IMG/VR virus record: IMGVR_UViG_3300022723_000073
Coordinates: 1 to 25,556 of that record
Direction: 5' to 3' (one strand)
Length of the DNA: 25,556 bases
Origin: a virus
Position numbers and translations under genes: made by a program
Part shown: one piece after another, positions 7,787-16,477 of the stretch
Layout: the number at the start of each line of letters is the position of its first letter
How positions within the stretch are numbered: position 1 is the first letter of the stretch
Notes under the pieces: model-generated
What the model saw: only the letters and a program-made list of their open reading frames with translations
Told to the model about the DNA's origin: nothing
Databases searched by the model: none

Positions 7787-8323
7787 ATGGCCGTCTCCGG
7801 CTTCGTCAAGACCAGCACCTCGGGGAGCATCACGCTCTCCGACGGCACAGCGACGCCCGTCACCCTGACCCTTGCGTTCGACCGAGGGGACCTCTCGATC
7901 TCGGGCCTGAAGGAGGTCCTGAACGAGGACGTCGTCATCGAGCGCCGCGGGCGCTTCGTGAATGTCGCCCACGGGAACCGGATCTACCCCACGTTCACGT
8001 TCTCGTGCTGGGTGAGCCAGTTCAACGACTCCGGCACGGCGCCGGGGAACATCCTGACCTGGATCCAGCGGACCACCGGCTCGGCCTACGCCGCGAACGT
8101 CTCGACGTTCGGGAGCGGCTCGTCGATACCGTTCGCCTGCGATGTCCAGTACGACCTCGAGGGGACGGACTTCGGGGACTCCGCCGATCACCAGATCATC
8201 CTGAACGACTGTCAGCTCCAGATCGACTCGCTGGTCGAGGCGGCCGAGGGGATGAGCCTCTCCGTGTCCGGCGTGGTCCGCGGCGCGGTCGGCGGCGACC
8301 TGGAGATGGCCGAGGTCGCCTGA
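7787..8323 (+). CDS. Major tail (tube) protein
   Basis: This 178-aa beta-rich protein has regular alternating polar and hydrophobic strands (GSITLSDGTATPVTLTLAFD, RIYPTFTFSCWVSQF) and a TGSAYAANVSTFGSGSS-type loop. It ends in SLSVSGVVRGAVGGDLEM. It directly precedes the chaperone pair and the tape measure, which is where siphoviruses encode the tail tube subunit that polymerises around the tape measure. The length is typical. A GAGCTC word just before the ATG at 7787 gives a weak ribosome binding site. A promoter-like motif follows its stop codon. Confidence 0.78.
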   Translation: MAVSGFVKTSTSGSITLSDGTATPVTLTLAFDRGDLSISGLKEVLNEDVVIERRGRFVNVAHGNRIYPTFTFSCWVSQFNDSGTAPGNILTWIQRTTGSAYAANVSTFGSGSSIPFACDVQYDLEGTDFGDSADHQIILNDCQLQIDSLVEAAEGMSLSVSGVVRGAVGGDLEMAEVA

Positions 8324-8333
8324 TCCGTCGACC

Positions 8334-8342
8334 TGATAGGGT
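8334..8342 (+). promoter_or_regulatory. Extended -10 promoter candidate before the tail chaperone gene
   Basis: TGATAGGGT is the extended -10 nonamer, with the hexamer TAGGGT at 8337-8342. It lies 27 bases before the ATG at 8370. It is identical to the motif at 16475-16483 and differs in one base from that at 1943. No clear -35 is visible. Confidence 0.45.
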
Positions 8343-8369
8343 GGCTGGGCAACGCCAGGAGGACCCGCG

Positions 8370-8849
8370 ATGCAGACCCCGGACGAGACCCCAGACCCCC
8401 TTGTCGAGCCCCATGGCCCCGAGCAGCTCGACGATGCAGACGATCTCGGCGAGCTCCCGCTCCTCTTCGGGCGGGTCGTCGAGCTCGAGGCCCCGCTGAG
8501 TCTGACCGAGCGCCTCGACGTGCTCGGCATGCCTCACCAGGGCCTGTCGCCCAACCGGATGGTCGGCGCGGCCCTCGGGCTCTGCTACCGCCGGCTCCGC
8601 AGCGCCATGCAGCGCGAGGGGATCCGCTACTCCGGCAACCCCTCGATCTTCGGGGGCCAGGTGATCGACTTCGTGTGCCAGCGACACGGCGCTCCGTTCG
8701 GCGACGTCGCCACGCTCGGCCGCGCCGCGCTCCGCCTCGTGTTGCACCTCGAGGGCCAGGGGACCGGCCTCCCTGCCTCGAAGCCGGAGGCGGAGGAGCT
8801 CCTGGGAAACTCCGGGAGCACCGAGGAGGGCTCGCCCTCGACGTCCTAG
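8370..8849 (+). CDS. Tail assembly chaperone, G-like short product
   Basis: The 159-aa zero-frame product lies between the tail tube and the tape measure, the location of lambda gpG-type chaperones that keep the tape measure soluble and recruit tube subunits. It has an acidic N-terminus (residues 1-35) and a helical core with LTERLDVLGMPHQGL, ALGLCYRRLRSAMQ and LGRAALRLVLHLEGQ. The last 25 residues are low-complexity (KPEAEELLGNSGSTEEGSPS) and contain the slippery site. The start follows CAGGAGG. The short C-terminal tail after the slippery site is what most ribosomes would make. Confidence 0.8.
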   Translation: MQTPDETPDPLVEPHGPEQLDDADDLGELPLLFGRVVELEAPLSLTERLDVLGMPHQGLSPNRMVGAALGLCYRRLRSAMQREGIRYSGNPSIFGGQVIDFVCQRHGAPFGDVATLGRAALRLVLHLEGQGTGLPASKPEAEELLGNSGSTEEGSPSTS

Positions 8850-9001
8850 AGCTCGAGCGGCTCTGGGGCCAGTTCCCCGGCTGGTTCGCGAGCCAACCCC
8901 CGGACCGTCGCCGTCTCCTCTGGGGTTGGTACCTCGACTACCGGAGCCGCCACCATGCCGCGAAAGGTGTTCAGGGTCCGCGGGGCCGTGGTCGGGGTTG
9001 A
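8370..9001 (+). CDS. Tail assembly chaperone, -1 frameshift fusion (GT-like)
   Basis: A -1 shift at 8804-8810 joins residues 1-147 of the short chaperone to a 63-residue extension read from 8810 to the TGA ending at 9001, giving about 210 aa. The extension looks genuinely coded, with a conserved-looking aromatic block (ELERLWGQFPGWF, RRRLLWGWYLDYRSR) of the kind seen in T-domains that bind tail tube or tape measure proteins. Without the shift, 8850-8954 would be an unexplained gap in a genome with almost none. The extension overlaps the following gene by 47 bases. The coordinates describe a joined product, not one continuous frame. Confidence 0.78.
8804..8810 (+). other. -1 ribosomal frameshift slippery heptamer GGGAAAC
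   Basis: GGGAAAC fits the X XXY YYZ rule in register: the zero frame reads GGA AAC, and slipping back gives GGG AAA. It is the close relative of lambda's GGGAAAG. A small stem, GAGGG (8826-8830) with CCCTC (8835-8839), begins 15 bases downstream and may help pausing. The -1 frame is open from 8675 to 9001. Confidence 0.8.
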
Positions 9002-9389
9002 CTCGACCGCGCTCGACAACGCCATCCGCCGGCTCGAGCGCGACGGCGTCGAAGCCGCGGCCGAGGTGGTCGAGCAGGCGGTCCGCGAGCAGTACGCGAT
9101 CGCGTTCCGCGAGTGGGGCGTGCAGACCGGCCAGGGGCGCGAGTCGCTCCAGGTCGTAGCCGTGCGCGAGGGGACCGGGTTCGCCGTCCGGATCTTCAGT
9201 CGGTACCGGCCTATCCGGTACCAGTCGTTCGACGGACGGCCGCCTACGTTCTGGCAGGTGCTCGTGAGGCGCCCCCTCCAGAAGGTGAAGAAAAAGCTGG
9301 CCAAGCTCTCGGCGGGGGCGATGGCCGACGCGGTCCTCGGTGGCGGTGGTCGCCCGAAGGGCTCTGGACGTGGAGGGTCCCGTGGCTGA
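8955..9389 (+). CDS. Small basic tail protein, unknown
   Basis: This 144-aa protein has a helical first half (LDNAIRRLERDGVEAAAEVVEQAVREQYAIAFRE shape) and a central beta-rich part with GFAVRIFSRYRPIRYQSFDG. The C-terminus is strongly basic and Gly-rich, with VKKKLAKL and GRPKGSGRGGSRG. The helical N-terminus and size are reminiscent of HK97 gp10-type tail completion proteins, but the resemblance is weak. Its position is unusual, because it sits between the chaperone frameshift product and the tape measure, which normally adjoin. It overlaps the frameshift extension at its start and the tape measure gene by 8 bases at its end. Confidence 0.7.
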   Translation: MPRKVFRVRGAVVGVDSTALDNAIRRLERDGVEAAAEVVEQAVREQYAIAFREWGVQTGQGRESLQVVAVREGTGFAVRIFSRYRPIRYQSFDGRPPTFWQVLVRRPLQKVKKKLAKLSAGAMADAVLGGGGRPKGSGRGGSRG

Positions 9390-11280
9390 CAAAGAGGTCG
9401 TCTCGCTCACGTACGCTGGCGACGCCGACCAGGCCGTTGACGAGCTCCAGCGGATCAGCAAGACGGCCGACCGCGAGGGTCGGTCGGTCTCGAAGGACCT
9501 CGGCCGAGCGTTCGTGTCGATCGAGAAGGAGGCTCGGCGCGCCGGCAAGACGATCGGCGACTCCCTGAAGGCCGGCCTCGACCGCGCGAAGGAAGGCGGC
9601 GCGATCGCCGTTAACTCGCTCGGCAAGGTCTCGGCCGCGGCCCTCGCCGCCGGCGCCGCGTTCGCCGCGCTCGCCGCGGACGTCGCGGGCACAGTCGACG
9701 AGGTCGGGACGTTCTCGGCGCTCTCGGGCCTGTCGGCCGAGACGGTCAACGGGCTCCGCCGCCAGGCCGACCTCACGAACAAGGCCCTGAGCGACATCAT
9801 CCCGAAGGACCTCCCGAAGCGGATCCTCGAGACGAGCCAGAACACCGGCGAGGCCCTGAAGGGGTTCGCCGCGCTCGAGATCGAGGTCACGAACGCGAGC
9901 GGCTCGCTCCGGACCGCGGACGAGATCCTCCCCGAGGTCCTCGACAAGCTCGCCAAGATCGAGAGCCCCACCACGAAGGCCGCGATCGCCGTCCAGGTCC
10001 TCGGCGCCGAGGGCCAGCAGATGCTGAGCGCGTTCGCGGACTCGCAGGGCCTCGAGGACGCCGTTGCGACCGCCGAGCGGTTCGGGATCCAGGTCGGGCC
10101 CGACGCCGTCGCCGCCTCGAACGCGTGGTTCAAGGCGACCGCGGACTTGAACCTGGCCTGGGAGACCGCCCAACAGGCCCTCTGGGACGCGTTCGGCGAG
10201 CAGGCCGTCGCCCTGATCAACAACTTCGCTCTCGGTTTCGTCTACCTCACCAGCGTAGCGACGAACCTCGTCGAGGTCCTGAAGGGCAACCAGGGCCTGG
10301 ATCAGGCCCTCGCGGCCGCCAAGGGCGAGGCGTTCGACTTCTGGCAGGTGCAGACCGGGATGGCGAAGGACGTTGACGAGTTCGTCGGCCCGGTCCTCGA
10401 CGAGCTCGGCGCGAAGTACGACGACGTCGGGATCCTGGCGCGTCAGGCCGCGGTCATGGGGAAGACGGCGACGGCCGAGCTCGTGGAGGAGTCGACGGCG
10501 GCGCTCCTCGAGTTCGAGACGGTCGGGACCGAGGTGACGGACAACGTCTCGAAGGCGTTCAACGCAGCCGCGCAGGCGATCGAGGGCGACTGGCAGGCCG
10601 CGATGGAGACCGCGTCCGCCGTCACGCGCGAGGGCATGAAGCAGGCCGGCGACGCCGTGAGCCAGATCCTCGACGTGGTGATCGGGTTCTCGGAGGTCGC
10701 CCTCGACCGTCAGCTTGCGCTCTCCCGGCAGACGGTGGAGGAGGCTCGAGCGTCCGGCCGGTTCACCGAGTCGCAGCTCGACGCGATCGAAGCGCGCGAG
10801 AAGGCGGCGATCCTGGCGTCGTTCGAGCGGACGAAGGGGCTCCAGGTCGCCGCGGCGATCGTCGACGGGATCCGCGCCGGGATCTCGCTGATCCCGGCGT
10901 TCGCGTCGATCCCGTTCGGGCTCGGCGTTCCGCTCGCCCTGGGGCTCGCCGCGGCGACCACCGGGCTCGCCGTTGCCCAGATCCAATCGCAGTCGCCGCC
11001 CCAGGTGTTCCCCGCCGGTGGCGTGGTCGACGGAGGGGCGAAGCTCCACGGCCTCGATGGCGGCGACCACGTGACGGTCGGCGCCCAGGTCGGCGAGGGC
11101 GTCGCGAGCCTGCGCGCCATGTCGGACCGGGACTTCGTCGGGGCCCTCGAGGCCGCGAACCGCGGCGAGCGCATGGGTTCGAGCGGGAGGGCCCGGCTCG
11201 ACGTCCGGGTCACGGTCGACCGCCGCGGTAGGCTACGAGCAGCCGTGGGGCGCCGGAAGGGGTTCGGCAAGCGGCCCTAG
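9382..11280 (+). CDS. Tape measure protein
   Basis: This 632-aa protein has the tape measure signature: long Ala-rich helices with few aromatic or cysteine residues, hydrophobic segments at about residues 80-100 and 487-534, and a Gly-rich tail (PAGGVVDGGAKLHGLDGGDHV) that often contacts the tail tip. It sets tail length; using about 0.15 nm per residue, the tail would be near 90-100 nm. I prefer the GTG at 9382 to an ATG at 9340. It has TGGAGGG 4 bases upstream and gives the start VADKEVVSLTY. It shows the same GTGGCTGA overlap with the gene before as at 6555. A TAGGCT hexamer near its end (11229-11234) may help express the tail-tip gene. Confidence 0.9.
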   Translation: MADKEVVSLTYAGDADQAVDELQRISKTADREGRSVSKDLGRAFVSIEKEARRAGKTIGDSLKAGLDRAKEGGAIAVNSLGKVSAAALAAGAAFAALAADVAGTVDEVGTFSALSGLSAETVNGLRRQADLTNKALSDIIPKDLPKRILETSQNTGEALKGFAALEIEVTNASGSLRTADEILPEVLDKLAKIESPTTKAAIAVQVLGAEGQQMLSAFADSQGLEDAVATAERFGIQVGPDAVAASNAWFKATADLNLAWETAQQALWDAFGEQAVALINNFALGFVYLTSVATNLVEVLKGNQGLDQALAAAKGEAFDFWQVQTGMAKDVDEFVGPVLDELGAKYDDVGILARQAAVMGKTATAELVEESTAALLEFETVGTEVTDNVSKAFNAAAQAIEGDWQAAMETASAVTREGMKQAGDAVSQILDVVIGFSEVALDRQLALSRQTVEEARASGRFTESQLDAIEAREKAAILASFERTKGLQVAAAIVDGIRAGISLIPAFASIPFGLGVPLALGLAAATTGLAVAQIQSQSPPQVFPAGGVVDGGAKLHGLDGGDHVTVGAQVGEGVASLRAMSDRDFVGALEAANRGERMGSSGRARLDVRVTVDRRGRLRAAVGRRKGFGKRP

Positions 11281-11292
11281 TGGAGGTGAGCA

Positions 11293-14200
11293 GTGGCGGA
11301 TCCAGGGTTTGGGCTCGTGGTGGTCGAGGATCGGCTGATCCCGACCCTGTTCGAGGCCAGCGGGGGCCGCGCGGCCGTCTATTCGGAGACCGACCCGGTC
11401 CCGGGCCACCCCGAGCTCGGCGCGACGGACGAGATCCGTCCGATCGTCCTGAACGCCCAGGACGCCGACGTCGAGATCCGGACCATCCGGACCGGCTTTC
11501 CGGGTCGGGACGGCTACTCGGTGGCGGTCCAGCGCGACGGGGACTCGGAGACGAGCCCGTTCAAAGACTGGCAGGGGTGGAACGATCCGGTCCTGTTCAA
11601 GACGGCGATCAGCCCGGAGGGCACGACCCAGGATCCGACCTGGGGCACGGACACGTTCGGCTGGATCTCCCTCGCGAAGCAGCCGGGCTCGGAGCGGCTC
11701 CACGTGTTCGCCTCCGAGGCCGGCGACCCCGCCACCGGCCTCGACGCGCGGAACTGGACCTACGACACCCGGCGGGAGGAGTGGGAGCTTGTCGGCATCG
11801 ACTGGGCCTCGGTCGTCGACGGCGGCTCGAACCCCATCGCGATCGCGTGGGACCCCGAGGGCGAGCGTATGCTGGCGTTCCATGGGCCCGGGACGAGCAA
11901 CGCGACCGCGAGGGGCTGGACGGCCTACCGCGGCGACGAGAACGGTACGTCCTGGCTCGTATACTCGAGGGGGTTCCTCGACCTCGACGAGCTCCCGGCG
12001 GCCGACTACCCGGGCTCTGGCGGCTCGAGGCTCCACGTCGTACCGAAGCTCGGCGCGGACTGGCTCATGGTCTACGCCGACAACATCGGTGGCTTGAACA
12101 GCGAGGCTCGCCAGTTCGTGAGCTCGGACCGCGGGGCGACCTGGCAGGCGGTGCAGGCGGCCGGCGCGAACATCGTGGACGGATCCCGGCACTTCCCGTG
12201 CGCCACCGTGACGGGATTCTGCATTGCGTACGTGAACAGCAGCAATGAGCCGTGCGTGCGGCTCCTCACGTCCGCCCAGACGGACTTCGACAACGCAACG
12301 GAGATCCAGCTCGACGCAACCCCGCGCCTTTGTGATCGTGTCGCATGCGCCACTGATGACGACGGGACCGTCTACGTGGTCGCCCGGGACTCGACGAACA
12401 CCCACGAGTGGCGGATCTACCGGTCGCTCGACAACGGCGCGACCTGGGAGCGCTACACGAACACGGTCCTGAGGGCGCTCTCGTCGGGGGCGAGCTTCAC
12501 GGTCCAGGATGCCGCGTTCGCCGGCGGCTCGCTCTACCTGGCGACGAGATGGGCCACGACCTCGACCACGCATGACGAGGGCGTGGTCCTGCTCGTGTTC
12601 GGCGGGTGGTCGACGGTCGAGGGCGACGGCGGGGGCGTGAGCGTCGGCCGGCGCTACCGGGTCGGGTTCGGCGGGGACGACTCGCTCGGTGGGGCCGCGA
12701 ACCAGCCGGCGACCTTCATCGGCCTCGAGCTCCCCCAGAACCAGAGCTGGTCGCGGTCGGTCGGCGGGAGCCCGACCGAGGACCTCACCCCGGCCGGCGG
12801 GGAGTGGGGCTTCCGGTTGACCGGGAGCGCCTCGGACTCGGCGCTCTACACGAGCTCGGCCGGCACGGCGGCGACCGTGCACCGCACCCAGAGCGTGTTC
12901 CTCTCGACCTTCATCCCGCTCGCCGGCTCCGCCTCCACGGCCGCCGGCGGCGACTCTGGCGGGTTCGTTCTGTCGGCGGTCGACGACGCCTCGAGCCCGA
13001 CCACCGGCTGGGAGGCCGAGATCCGGCTCTACGACGACGGCTACCAGATCCGGGACGTGCACGGCGCCTCGACGCTCGCCAGCGACTCGGCCGCGTGGTC
13101 CGCCGGCGACGAGGTCCACATGTGCGCTCACGTGCGCGACGGGCTCGTCTCGGCCTGGTACCGCGTCGCCGGCGACGACAAGTGGACCGAGATGATCCGG
13201 GACGGCTCCCTCACGTCCAACGCCTCGACGACGGACGGGATCCTCGAGTGGGGCGCCCACGGTGGCGACGACTTCGACGTGATCTTTCGGGCGGTCCACG
13301 TGACCACCGGCGAGCTCGGCAACGGCATCGACCGGCAGACGTCGGTGTTCGAGACGAGCGCGGACGGCACCCGCGGGATCGCTTTTGGGAAGGCCCTCCC
13401 CGCGAACGGCCTCCAGTACCCGAGCCCCCGGCTCACCTTCGACGCGTCGGAGACCTCGACCATCCGACGCGAGTGGGGCTACCTCCAGGGGCGCGGCGGA
13501 CCCGGCCGCTACGACCAGGTGATCGACATCCCGGTCGGGTACACGTACGCGATCGAGAACGCGTGGCCCACGCTCTCGCCGAGCCCCCGCGTGCAGTGGC
13601 GGAGCCAGGACACGGCCACCCAGCAGGAGCTGAGCTTTGATTTCGGCGACAACAAGTGGCACGGGAACGTGCTCGCTCTGTTCGTGATCAACGCCTCGCC
13701 GCGGCAGTGGATCCTCGAGCTCGACGACGCCTCGACCGGTTGGACGACCCTTGGCACGCTCGACCTGGCCCTGGGGACCGGGCTCACCTTCATCCGCGAC
13801 GGCGACTACGTCCGGCCGGACACCGGGACGACGGCGATCGACCGGTACATTCATGAGGACGAGCTCGTCAGGACGGCCGCGTGGTTCACCGACGGGACGG
13901 ACGTACAGCGCGTGGTCCGGAACTCCGGCGGCTACTGGACCGCCCGGAGCGGGGTCCCCAAGGTGCACCTGGAGCTCGAGGACGGGTCCTCGCTCGCAGC
14001 CAGCGGCTCGAGCGGTCAGCTCGTCTCGGGGGCCGGCCTCGCCGTGTTCGCCGTGCCCTCGTCGCCCCTGGCCCGGCGGTACCTCCGGGTCCGGGTCGCG
14101 TCGGGCCAGCTTACGCCCGATGGCGACTACCGCGCCGGCGTGATCGGCGTGGGCCGAGTCGTCGCCGCCGGCGCCGATCCGTCGTGGGGCTGGACTCGCC

Positions 14201-14616
14201 GCGTCGAGCTCTCCCGTGAGCTCTCCCGGCGGACGGATCAGTTTTTGGAGCTCCGACCGACCGGGCCCGCTCGAGCTGTCCTGACGTACTCGTGGCCCGA
14301 CGGCGTGATCCTCCGACCCCTGCACTCCGAGGCGACCGCCGCGGCCGTGAAGTACAGCTCGAGCGAGCCGATCGGCGTCGAGGAGGACGTCCATTCGGCC
14401 CTGACTCAGCTCCTGGTGACCCGCCTCGACCAGGGGCGGATCCCGGTGGCGGTCGTCCCGAAGCTCCCCGATCTCGGCGACACGCTCACGGACCCCTACC
14501 GCTGGCTCTACGGCCGCGTCCGGAGCGAGAACCACGGGATTACCGGAGTGGTAGGCGAGGAGGGATCCACCGAGGTCGTCCGCGTGGACGGGCTCACCTT
14601 CGAGGAGCTCCGCTGA
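11293..14616 (+). CDS. Large tail-tip protein with sialidase-type Asp-box propeller
   Basis: This 1107-aa protein is the largest in the window and follows the tape measure. It is probably the distal tail or receptor-binding protein. Residues about 100-440 contain Asp boxes of the S-x-D-x-G-x-T-W type at 277-284 (SSDRGATW) and 378-385 (SLDNGATW), plus a degenerate one ending at W221 (ENGTSW). These mark beta-propeller blades of sialidase-like or glycan-contacting proteins. Residues about 470-700 look like a concanavalin/LamG-type jelly roll (WEAEIRLYDDGYQIRDVHG, HMCAHVRDGLVSAWYRVAGD). The final 400 residues are beta-rich and end in a baseplate-like segment. I cannot show catalytic residues, so binding rather than hydrolysis is equally possible. 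The GTG start has TGGAGG upstream. Confidence 0.78.
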   Translation: MADPGFGLVVVEDRLIPTLFEASGGRAAVYSETDPVPGHPELGATDEIRPIVLNAQDADVEIRTIRTGFPGRDGYSVAVQRDGDSETSPFKDWQGWNDPVLFKTAISPEGTTQDPTWGTDTFGWISLAKQPGSERLHVFASEAGDPATGLDARNWTYDTRREEWELVGIDWASVVDGGSNPIAIAWDPEGERMLAFHGPGTSNATARGWTAYRGDENGTSWLVYSRGFLDLDELPAADYPGSGGSRLHVVPKLGADWLMVYADNIGGLNSEARQFVSSDRGATWQAVQAAGANIVDGSRHFPCATVTGFCIAYVNSSNEPCVRLLTSAQTDFDNATEIQLDATPRLCDRVACATDDDGTVYVVARDSTNTHEWRIYRSLDNGATWERYTNTVLRALSSGASFTVQDAAFAGGSLYLATRWATTSTTHDEGVVLLVFGGWSTVEGDGGGVSVGRRYRVGFGGDDSLGGAANQPATFIGLELPQNQSWSRSVGGSPTEDLTPAGGEWGFRLTGSASDSALYTSSAGTAATVHRTQSVFLSTFIPLAGSASTAAGGDSGGFVLSAVDDASSPTTGWEAEIRLYDDGYQIRDVHGASTLASDSAAWSAGDEVHMCAHVRDGLVSAWYRVAGDDKWTEMIRDGSLTSNASTTDGILEWGAHGGDDFDVIFRAVHVTTGELGNGIDRQTSVFETSADGTRGIAFGKALPANGLQYPSPRLTFDASETSTIRREWGYLQGRGGPGRYDQVIDIPVGYTYAIENAWPTLSPSPRVQWRSQDTATQQELSFDFGDNKWHGNVLALFVINASPRQWILELDDASTGWTTLGTLDLALGTGLTFIRDGDYVRPDTGTTAIDRYIHEDELVRTAAWFTDGTDVQRVVRNSGGYWTARSGVPKVHLELEDGSSLAASGSSGQLVSGAGLAVFAVPSSPLARRYLRVRVASGQLTPDGDYRAGVIGVGRVVAAGADPSWGWTRRVELSRELSRRTDQFLELRPTGPARAVLTYSWPDGVILRPLHSEATAAAVKYSSSEPIGVEEDVHSALTQLLVTRLDQGRIPVAVVPKLPDLGDTLTDPYRWLYGRVRSENHGITGVVGEEGSTEVVRVDGLTFEELR

Positions 14617-16232
14617 TGGACGCTGAGTACAACGCGTGGTGGCTGCTCGAGTTCCTGATCGACGGCCGGGTCTACCGCTACACCCACGACGCCCTGACCA
14701 TCGACGGCGTCGAGTACCGCGCCGGCTTCGACGACCCGGGCGAGCTCGAGCGCGGGGCGGAGGATGCCGAGGTCTCGATCCTCGACCCCGACGTCGACTG
14801 GGTGACCCTCTCCGCGGCCCTCGAGGGAGCGCCGTGCGAGATCTACCGGTGGGTCGTCGGCGAGAGCTGGGAGAGCCGGACGCTCTACGTCGCCGGCCTG
14901 GCCGTCGGGACCCAGCATGGCCGGCGGGATCAGCCGGTCGCGTGGACGGTCGGCAAGCCGGGGGCCGCGGTGCGCGAGCTCGGCCTCCAGGTGCCCGACG
15001 AGCTCGCGAAGGTGACCGAGGACACGTTCCCCTACTTCGGGAGCCTCGCCGAGATCGTCGACCAGGGCCGCTACTACCCGATCGTGTTCGGCGCTCCAGG
15101 TCGGATCGAGGAGGGCGTCGCCGTGCCCGTGATGCCGGTCCCTATGGCCCAATGGGCGCCGCCGGGCGGGTTCACGGCCGAGGGGAACATCATCATCGTG
15201 ATCTCCGAGCGCCTCGAGCAGGGCGGGATCTCGAAGTTCGGCGACGACGTCCAGCTCGAGAGCGACGAGGCGCCGACCGGCCTCGAGTACGGCCAGAACG
15301 TGGCCGTAGGGCTGACCCGCGACCTGCTTGGCCGCACCCTCTGGACCCTGAACATCGACGACGCCGGCGCGCTCCACCCGCCGAGCGCCGACGAGGACTG
15401 GACCTACTACGTCGGGCTCTCCGAGTTCGGGACCCTGAATGGCCGGCGCGACGCCTACTCGGTGGTCCGGTACATGCTGCAGCGCTGGGCCCTCGAGACG
15501 GTCGACTGGACGCGCTTCGAGCCGATCGCCGACGAGCTCGGGTCCTACCTGGTCGACACCTGGATCGACGACCCGGTCCCAACGCCGTGGGACTGGATCG
15601 AGGAGGTCCTCCTCTCCGACCTGCCGTTCGAGGTCGCGACGAGCACCCGCGGCCGCTACCTCCGGCGCCAGCGCTTCACGCCGGACGGGACCCGCGTGGT
15701 GCTCGAGCGGATCGAGGGGGTCGACGCGATCCGGGTCGGGGGCCGCGAGCGAGATAGCGGCAACGGGCCCCTGAACGAGTTCACGTGCCGCTACCGGCTG
15801 GGCCGGGACGACCAGTGGCTGGGCCGGATGATTCTCACGGGTCGCGACGGCTACCAGGGGGCCTCGACGACGGACCTCACGGCCGGGCTCACGCCCTCGA
15901 CCTCCGAGCTCGTGAAGGTCGTCACGGACGCCAGGTGCTCGAGGAGCTACGCGCGGTTCGGCCTCCGGCAGGCCGATCCGATCGACCTCGAGTGGACGTG
16001 GGACACCGGGACGGCTCAGCGGGTCCTCGAGTGGCGCGTCGCGCGCGACGCGGTCCCGGCGTGGCGGTCGGTCTACTGGATCCGCGGTGGCCACGAGCTC
16101 GAGACTGGCGACGAGGTCTCGATCACCGACGCGGACTTCGGGCTGACCGAGGAGCCGATGATCGTGGAGTCTCCCCCGGTTGTCGGCCGCACCGAGTGGG
16201 CGCGCGTCGAGGTCCGCTACCGCGCGGAGTGA
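14616..16232 (+). CDS. Tail hub or baseplate-like protein
   Basis: This 538-aa protein starts at an ATG overlapping the previous stop by one base (TGATG), so the two are probably translated together. The N-terminus (NAWWLLEFLIDGRVYRYTHD, then YRAGFDDPGELERGAED) is like tail hub proteins that begin with a beta-rich domain recording surface properties. The C-terminal third contains strands of the type RYRLGRDDQWLGRMILT and HELETGDEVSITDADFGLTEEP, which resemble hub or tail-tip proteins that close the tube beneath the tape measure. No lytic or protease motif was seen. The assignment relies on order (tape measure, tip, hub, lysis) and overall character. Confidence 0.68.
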   Translation: MDAEYNAWWLLEFLIDGRVYRYTHDALTIDGVEYRAGFDDPGELERGAEDAEVSILDPDVDWVTLSAALEGAPCEIYRWVVGESWESRTLYVAGLAVGTQHGRRDQPVAWTVGKPGAAVRELGLQVPDELAKVTEDTFPYFGSLAEIVDQGRYYPIVFGAPGRIEEGVAVPVMPVPMAQWAPPGGFTAEGNIIIVISERLEQGGISKFGDDVQLESDEAPTGLEYGQNVAVGLTRDLLGRTLWTLNIDDAGALHPPSADEDWTYYVGLSEFGTLNGRRDAYSVVRYMLQRWALETVDWTRFEPIADELGSYLVDTWIDDPVPTPWDWIEEVLLSDLPFEVATSTRGRYLRRQRFTPDGTRVVLERIEGVDAIRVGGRERDSGNGPLNEFTCRYRLGRDDQWLGRMILTGRDGYQGASTTDLTAGLTPSTSELVKVVTDARCSRSYARFGLRQADPIDLEWTWDTGTAQRVLEWRVARDAVPAWRSVYWIRGGHELETGDEVSITDADFGLTEEPMIVESPPVVGRTEWARVEVRYRAE

Positions 16233-16237
16233 CGGCC

Positions 16238-16246
16238 TGGTAGGCT
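16238..16246 (+). promoter_or_regulatory. Extended -10 promoter candidate before the holin-like gene
   Basis: TGGTAGGCT, with the hexamer TAGGCT at 16241-16246, lies 6 bases after the hub gene stop and 21 bases before the ATG at 16268. It belongs to the TGNTAGGST family seen at 1943, 8334 and 16475. No -35 element is evident. Confidence 0.42.
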
Positions 16247-16267
16247 GCTCCGAGCGGGAGGCCCCTC

Positions 16268-16477
16268 ATGGAGATCACTCACGAAGCCCTGTACACCCTC
16301 GAGACACGCGTCGGCGCGAACACTGCCGAGCTCCAGGGGCTCCGCGAGCTCTCCGAGGGGCGGGAGCGCCAGCTCGAGGCGTTGCGGGAACGGATCGCGA
16401 AGCTCGAGCAGCGCCTGATGGGTGTCGTCGCCCTCGCCGCGGCCGGGCAGTCGTTGTTTGCGTGGTTCACCGGCTGA
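16268..16477 (+). CDS. XhlA-like holin or lysis-accessory membrane protein
   Basis: This 69-aa protein has a heptad-rich amphipathic helix over residues 5-49 (LETRVGANTAELQGLREL, REERQLEALRERIAKLEQRL-type) followed by one hydrophobic segment at about 51-66 (GVVALAAAGQSLFAWF). A coiled coil followed by a C-terminal membrane helix is the layout of the XhlA family, which works with holins and endolysins in membrane permeabilisation. It lies two genes before the endolysin, and both this gene and the next have their own promoter-like motif, as expected for a timed lysis module. It could itself be the holin, since no other small transmembrane protein is encoded on the + strand here. Confidence 0.7.
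   Translation: MEITHEALYTLETRVGANTAELQGLRELSEGRERQLEALRERIAKLEQRLMGVVALAAAGQSLFAWFTG

Noticed and set aside
1903-14535. Very long minus-strand open frames (for example 1903-4338, 4118-6496 and 11233-14535)
   Set aside because: They lie opposite well-supported genes, have Arg/Pro/Gly-rich composition and lack ribosome binding sites. High GC content and palindromic CTCGAG/GAGCTC words keep the opposite strand free of stops.
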